Shown here: piece by piece, positions 61,717 to 64,000 of the stretch
Layout: the number at the start of each line of letters is the position of its first letter
How positions within the stretch are numbered: the first letter of the stretch is position 1
Assembly: GCF_020085105.1 (NCBI RefSeq)
Contig: NC_058048.1
Coordinates: forward strand, 6,382,862-6,446,861
Length of the DNA: 64,000 nucleotides
Origin: Siniperca chuatsi
Taxonomy: Eukaryota > Chordata > Actinopteri > Centrarchiformes > Sinipercidae
Direction: 5' to 3'
Notes under the pieces: model-generated
What the model was told of the DNA's origin: nothing
Seen by the model: the letters and a program-made list of their open reading frames with translations, nothing else
The model's database searches: none
Position numbers and translations under genes: made by a program

Positions 61717-61718
61717 AT

Positions 61719-61749
<31 letters not shown>

Positions 61750-61862
61750 ATATATGTATATATATGTATATATGTATATGTATATATGTATATATGTATA
61801 TATGTGTATATATGTGTGTATATATGTATATATATATGCATGTATGTATATATGTATATATG

Positions 61863-61914
<52 letters not shown>

Positions 61915-61915
61915 T
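61717..61915. repeat. Compound (TA)n/(TATG)n microsatellite with T run
   Basis: About 180 nt of TA, TATG and TG units ending in a run of about 19 T. All open frames over it are artefacts. Confidence 0.95.
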
Positions 61916-63191
61916 ACATATAATTGCACTTTATAATTTAAAAGCTGCATGTCCAAGACAAAAAGTCAGCAGTCTAGTTTATGATAGAAGACATGGAAAT
62001 AAAGAAGTAGCATTGTTCTTGAATTGCAGTGTAGAGCTAGTTAGGCCTAGTATTATAACGTTAAGTATGATACTATACATAACAGATACATTTCTAAAAT
62101 GAAATCAAAATAAAACTGTTAGATCTCCCATTTTTCCTTATTTCATGTAAAATAACCCTGTTTGGCTGTTTAGCTTACATACTTGGACAAGCAACACATT
62201 AGATTTATGCTTTATTGTTTGAATTTTCAAACAGTATGTTTGACTTTTAATGTTACATGGGAAAAGGCTTTATGGAGGAGGACTAATGAATGTGCATAGC
62301 AAATGTGATGCTATCTCAACATTGGCTGGGGTTGCTGGAGTGTAAACTCTGTGCGGGGGAAGGGTTTAGCGAATGGTAACTTTCTCTCTATAAATGAATT
62401 TGACTTTGACTGTTTGGATGTACACTGAAACTCAGGGAATAACAACCGTTTTTTTTCCAGCAAACCCCAGACACCCTCTACCCCCTTCTCATCTTAGAGG
62501 AAAAAATAAAGCTTCAGTCAGGGAGCTCACAACAACACTCACCTGATGCAGGTCAAATGCCACTTTCAGTAAGCACAGCTGCTGCTGCTTACCCCTGAGG
62601 CTGGCAGGTGTGTTTTCCCACATGCAAGACCCAAATATCTTTTGTCAATATTTTCACCTCTGCTGGTACTTTTTTCCTGGCTTCTACTCAACACCCCACG
62701 GGTACATAAAGTGGTCAACAATTGATGTGCAATATCTTGCTGCAGCACCAGAAAGTCAGTTCTTCAGTCAGTTCTCAGAGAATGACAGTCAACAATACCA
62801 TCTGTGATCTTGGGATGCTGGCAGGGCTGTAAGCTTTCACCCCTGCTGATCTCCAGCAAGCTGTTGATGGATGTCAGGAAGTTTGATGTCAAGTTCAGCA
62901 TCAACTCCAAGCAGTGCACTATCTTTACTCCATAATATTGGGGCACAGAAATGTTTTGAGGGTGCCCTGGTGGTCATTTACCATGAATCACAACTTCTCC
63001 ACTTAGAGATCCAACAAAGGTTATTTCCTGTAATATCTCTACTATTAACTCTCTAATAAAAGCATAAAAGGCCCCTCCCCCAACGAAGAAAAAATGCTTG
63101 GTCTGATAACAGAAAGATATATTTCGGGTTGTCACAATAACATGAACCAATGTACAATGTAATGCTATCCAATAAAGTATCCCTGGAGCTA
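61916..63191. other. Intergenic, no gene seen
   Basis: No recognisable coding sequence or repeat. Confidence 0.4.
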
Positions 63192-63300
63192 CGTATGCGA
63201 TAGACTGGGGACTTGTCCAGGATATACCCCACCTCTCTGGCCAGCTTCAGCTCCAAACTACCCTGCAATGGATAAGTGGGTGTAGCTAATGAATGAATGG
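63192..63300 (+). repeat. Fish dispersed repeat 3' end
   Basis: GATAGACTGGGGACTTGTCC, AGGATATACCCCACCTCTCT, CAATGGATAAGTGGGTGTAG, ATGAATGAATGG: the familiar 3' end of a common teleost repeat (consensus with ACCTGTCCAGGGTGTACCCC). The decayed piece at 9860-9915 is the same end in the other orientation. Confidence 0.65.
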
Positions 63301-64000
63301 AAAATATCCCTAGAACAAATGCTCCCTCAAATGCTTTTTAATGTCACTATGTTAGTCATATATGCTATATACTCATTTTTAGGTAGCTAATATTTTATCC
63401 CCCTCCCTACTTAGGGTGGACAAAATAAGAGGAACACCTCACATTATTAAGCAATAACAACTACTTCAACAGCACCACAGGCTACAACCTCAAAAACCAC
63501 CAAAGCATTACAATCTCTGACAGTCAGACAACACAATAGTAATATTCATTGCAGGCCTTTTGTCCTTTTGTTTGCATTATATTGTAAAAGTGTTTAAGTA
63601 GTGTAGAAGTATTTTATGTTAAGCTTGAAAGGTCATTCTTGACTGACACTGAAACTGTACTTGAAAAAACATTCTCACCACAAGGTCAATTCAGTGGCTG
63701 TTCTGGAGCTTTTGATCATATCACATGCACCTCCTCAGCAGAGGAAGTTTGCCCAGTTGGAATGGAATTGTAGATGTTCAAATTTCCATTTTTTTCCTGG
63801 GCACTTTAAGGATTTCTCATTCCTGTTGGCTTAAAAGTTGATTTAACGTTAATTCTTGTTTACATACTTTGTGGTGAAATTGTTTATCTCAAGGACTTCT
63901 CACATCAGCTGTTTGATACTGATTCAGAAAATGATGCAGGCAGATCTGCATAATCATGCAAATTGTCTTAACTTTTTTTGGTGCTGCATTTACTGGGTAC
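63301..64000. other. Intergenic, window end
   Basis: No gene seen. GTGGACAAAATAAGAGGAACACCTCAC, at about 63416-63442, is similar to GTGGATACAATAACAGGAACACCTCAC at about 40158-40184 in ap1s3 intron 2, so both belong to one dispersed repeat. Confidence 0.4.

Noticed and set aside
61599..62102. Several open frames of Tyr/Ile/Met repeats
   Set aside because: Translation of the TA/TATG microsatellite.
1..64000. CRISPR array, operon or phage-type system
   Set aside because: All genes are spliced vertebrate genes. The tandem repeats seen are microsatellites or eukaryotic dispersed repeats.

Overview
This is vertebrate nuclear DNA, almost certainly from a ray-finned (teleost, probably percomorph) fish. 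The evidence is spliced genes with GT-AG introns, compact introns, many long (TG)n/(CA)n tracts, and a mix of fish-type LINE (L2-like and jockey/Rex-like), tRNA-type SINE, Tc1 and TIR elements. All gene models were built by hand from reading frame, splice phase and remembered protein families. No database search was run.

Five protein-coding genes are complete in coding sequence, and every splice phase closes. (1) serpine2 (+, coding 1398-9102, 8 coding exons, 397 aa), the glia-derived nexin / protease nexin-1 serpin. (2) wdfy1 (+, 13050-24314, 12 exons, 410 aa), a WD40 plus FYVE phosphoinositide-binding protein. (3) dhrs12 (-, 36624-28865, 10 exons, 320 aa), a short-chain dehydrogenase/reductase. 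(4) ap1s3 (+, 38578-43531, 5 exons, 154 aa), the AP-1 sigma adaptor subunit. (5) scg2, probably the scg2a paralogue (-, coding 46132-44216 in one exon, 638 aa), secretogranin II with a KR-bounded 34-residue secretoneurin.

Layout: serpine2 and wdfy1 are in tandem, wdfy1 and dhrs12 are tail to tail, dhrs12 and ap1s3 are head to head (about 2 kb apart), and ap1s3 and scg2 are tail to tail with facing poly(A) signals only about 10 bp apart. The block matches the human 2q36 neighbourhood SERPINE2-WDFY1-AP1S3-SCG2. Three things differ from my memory of human: dhrs12 lies inside the block (in human it sits beside WDFY2 on chromosome 13), no mrpl44 is seen between serpine2 and wdfy1, and scg2 is inverted relative to ap1s3. 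The genes share no pathway; they are a conserved synteny block, not an operon.

From about 47.7 kb to the end I see no host gene. That part is AT-rich and full of repeats: an internally deleted L2-like LINE, a TIR element and a SINE packed end to end (49.8-52.3 kb), two long fold-back elements (55.46-55.89 and 59.42-60.05 kb), and a GC-rich insertion nested in an older fish repeat (57.96-58.64 kb).

The most interesting signals are regulatory and structural. Three 3' splice sites (wdfy1 exons 5 and 11, dhrs12 exon 8) have long TG tracts in place of, or directly against, the polypyrimidine tract, as in CFTR intron 8. Several fold-back/TIR elements are also well defined. I found no sign of a wholly new biological system.
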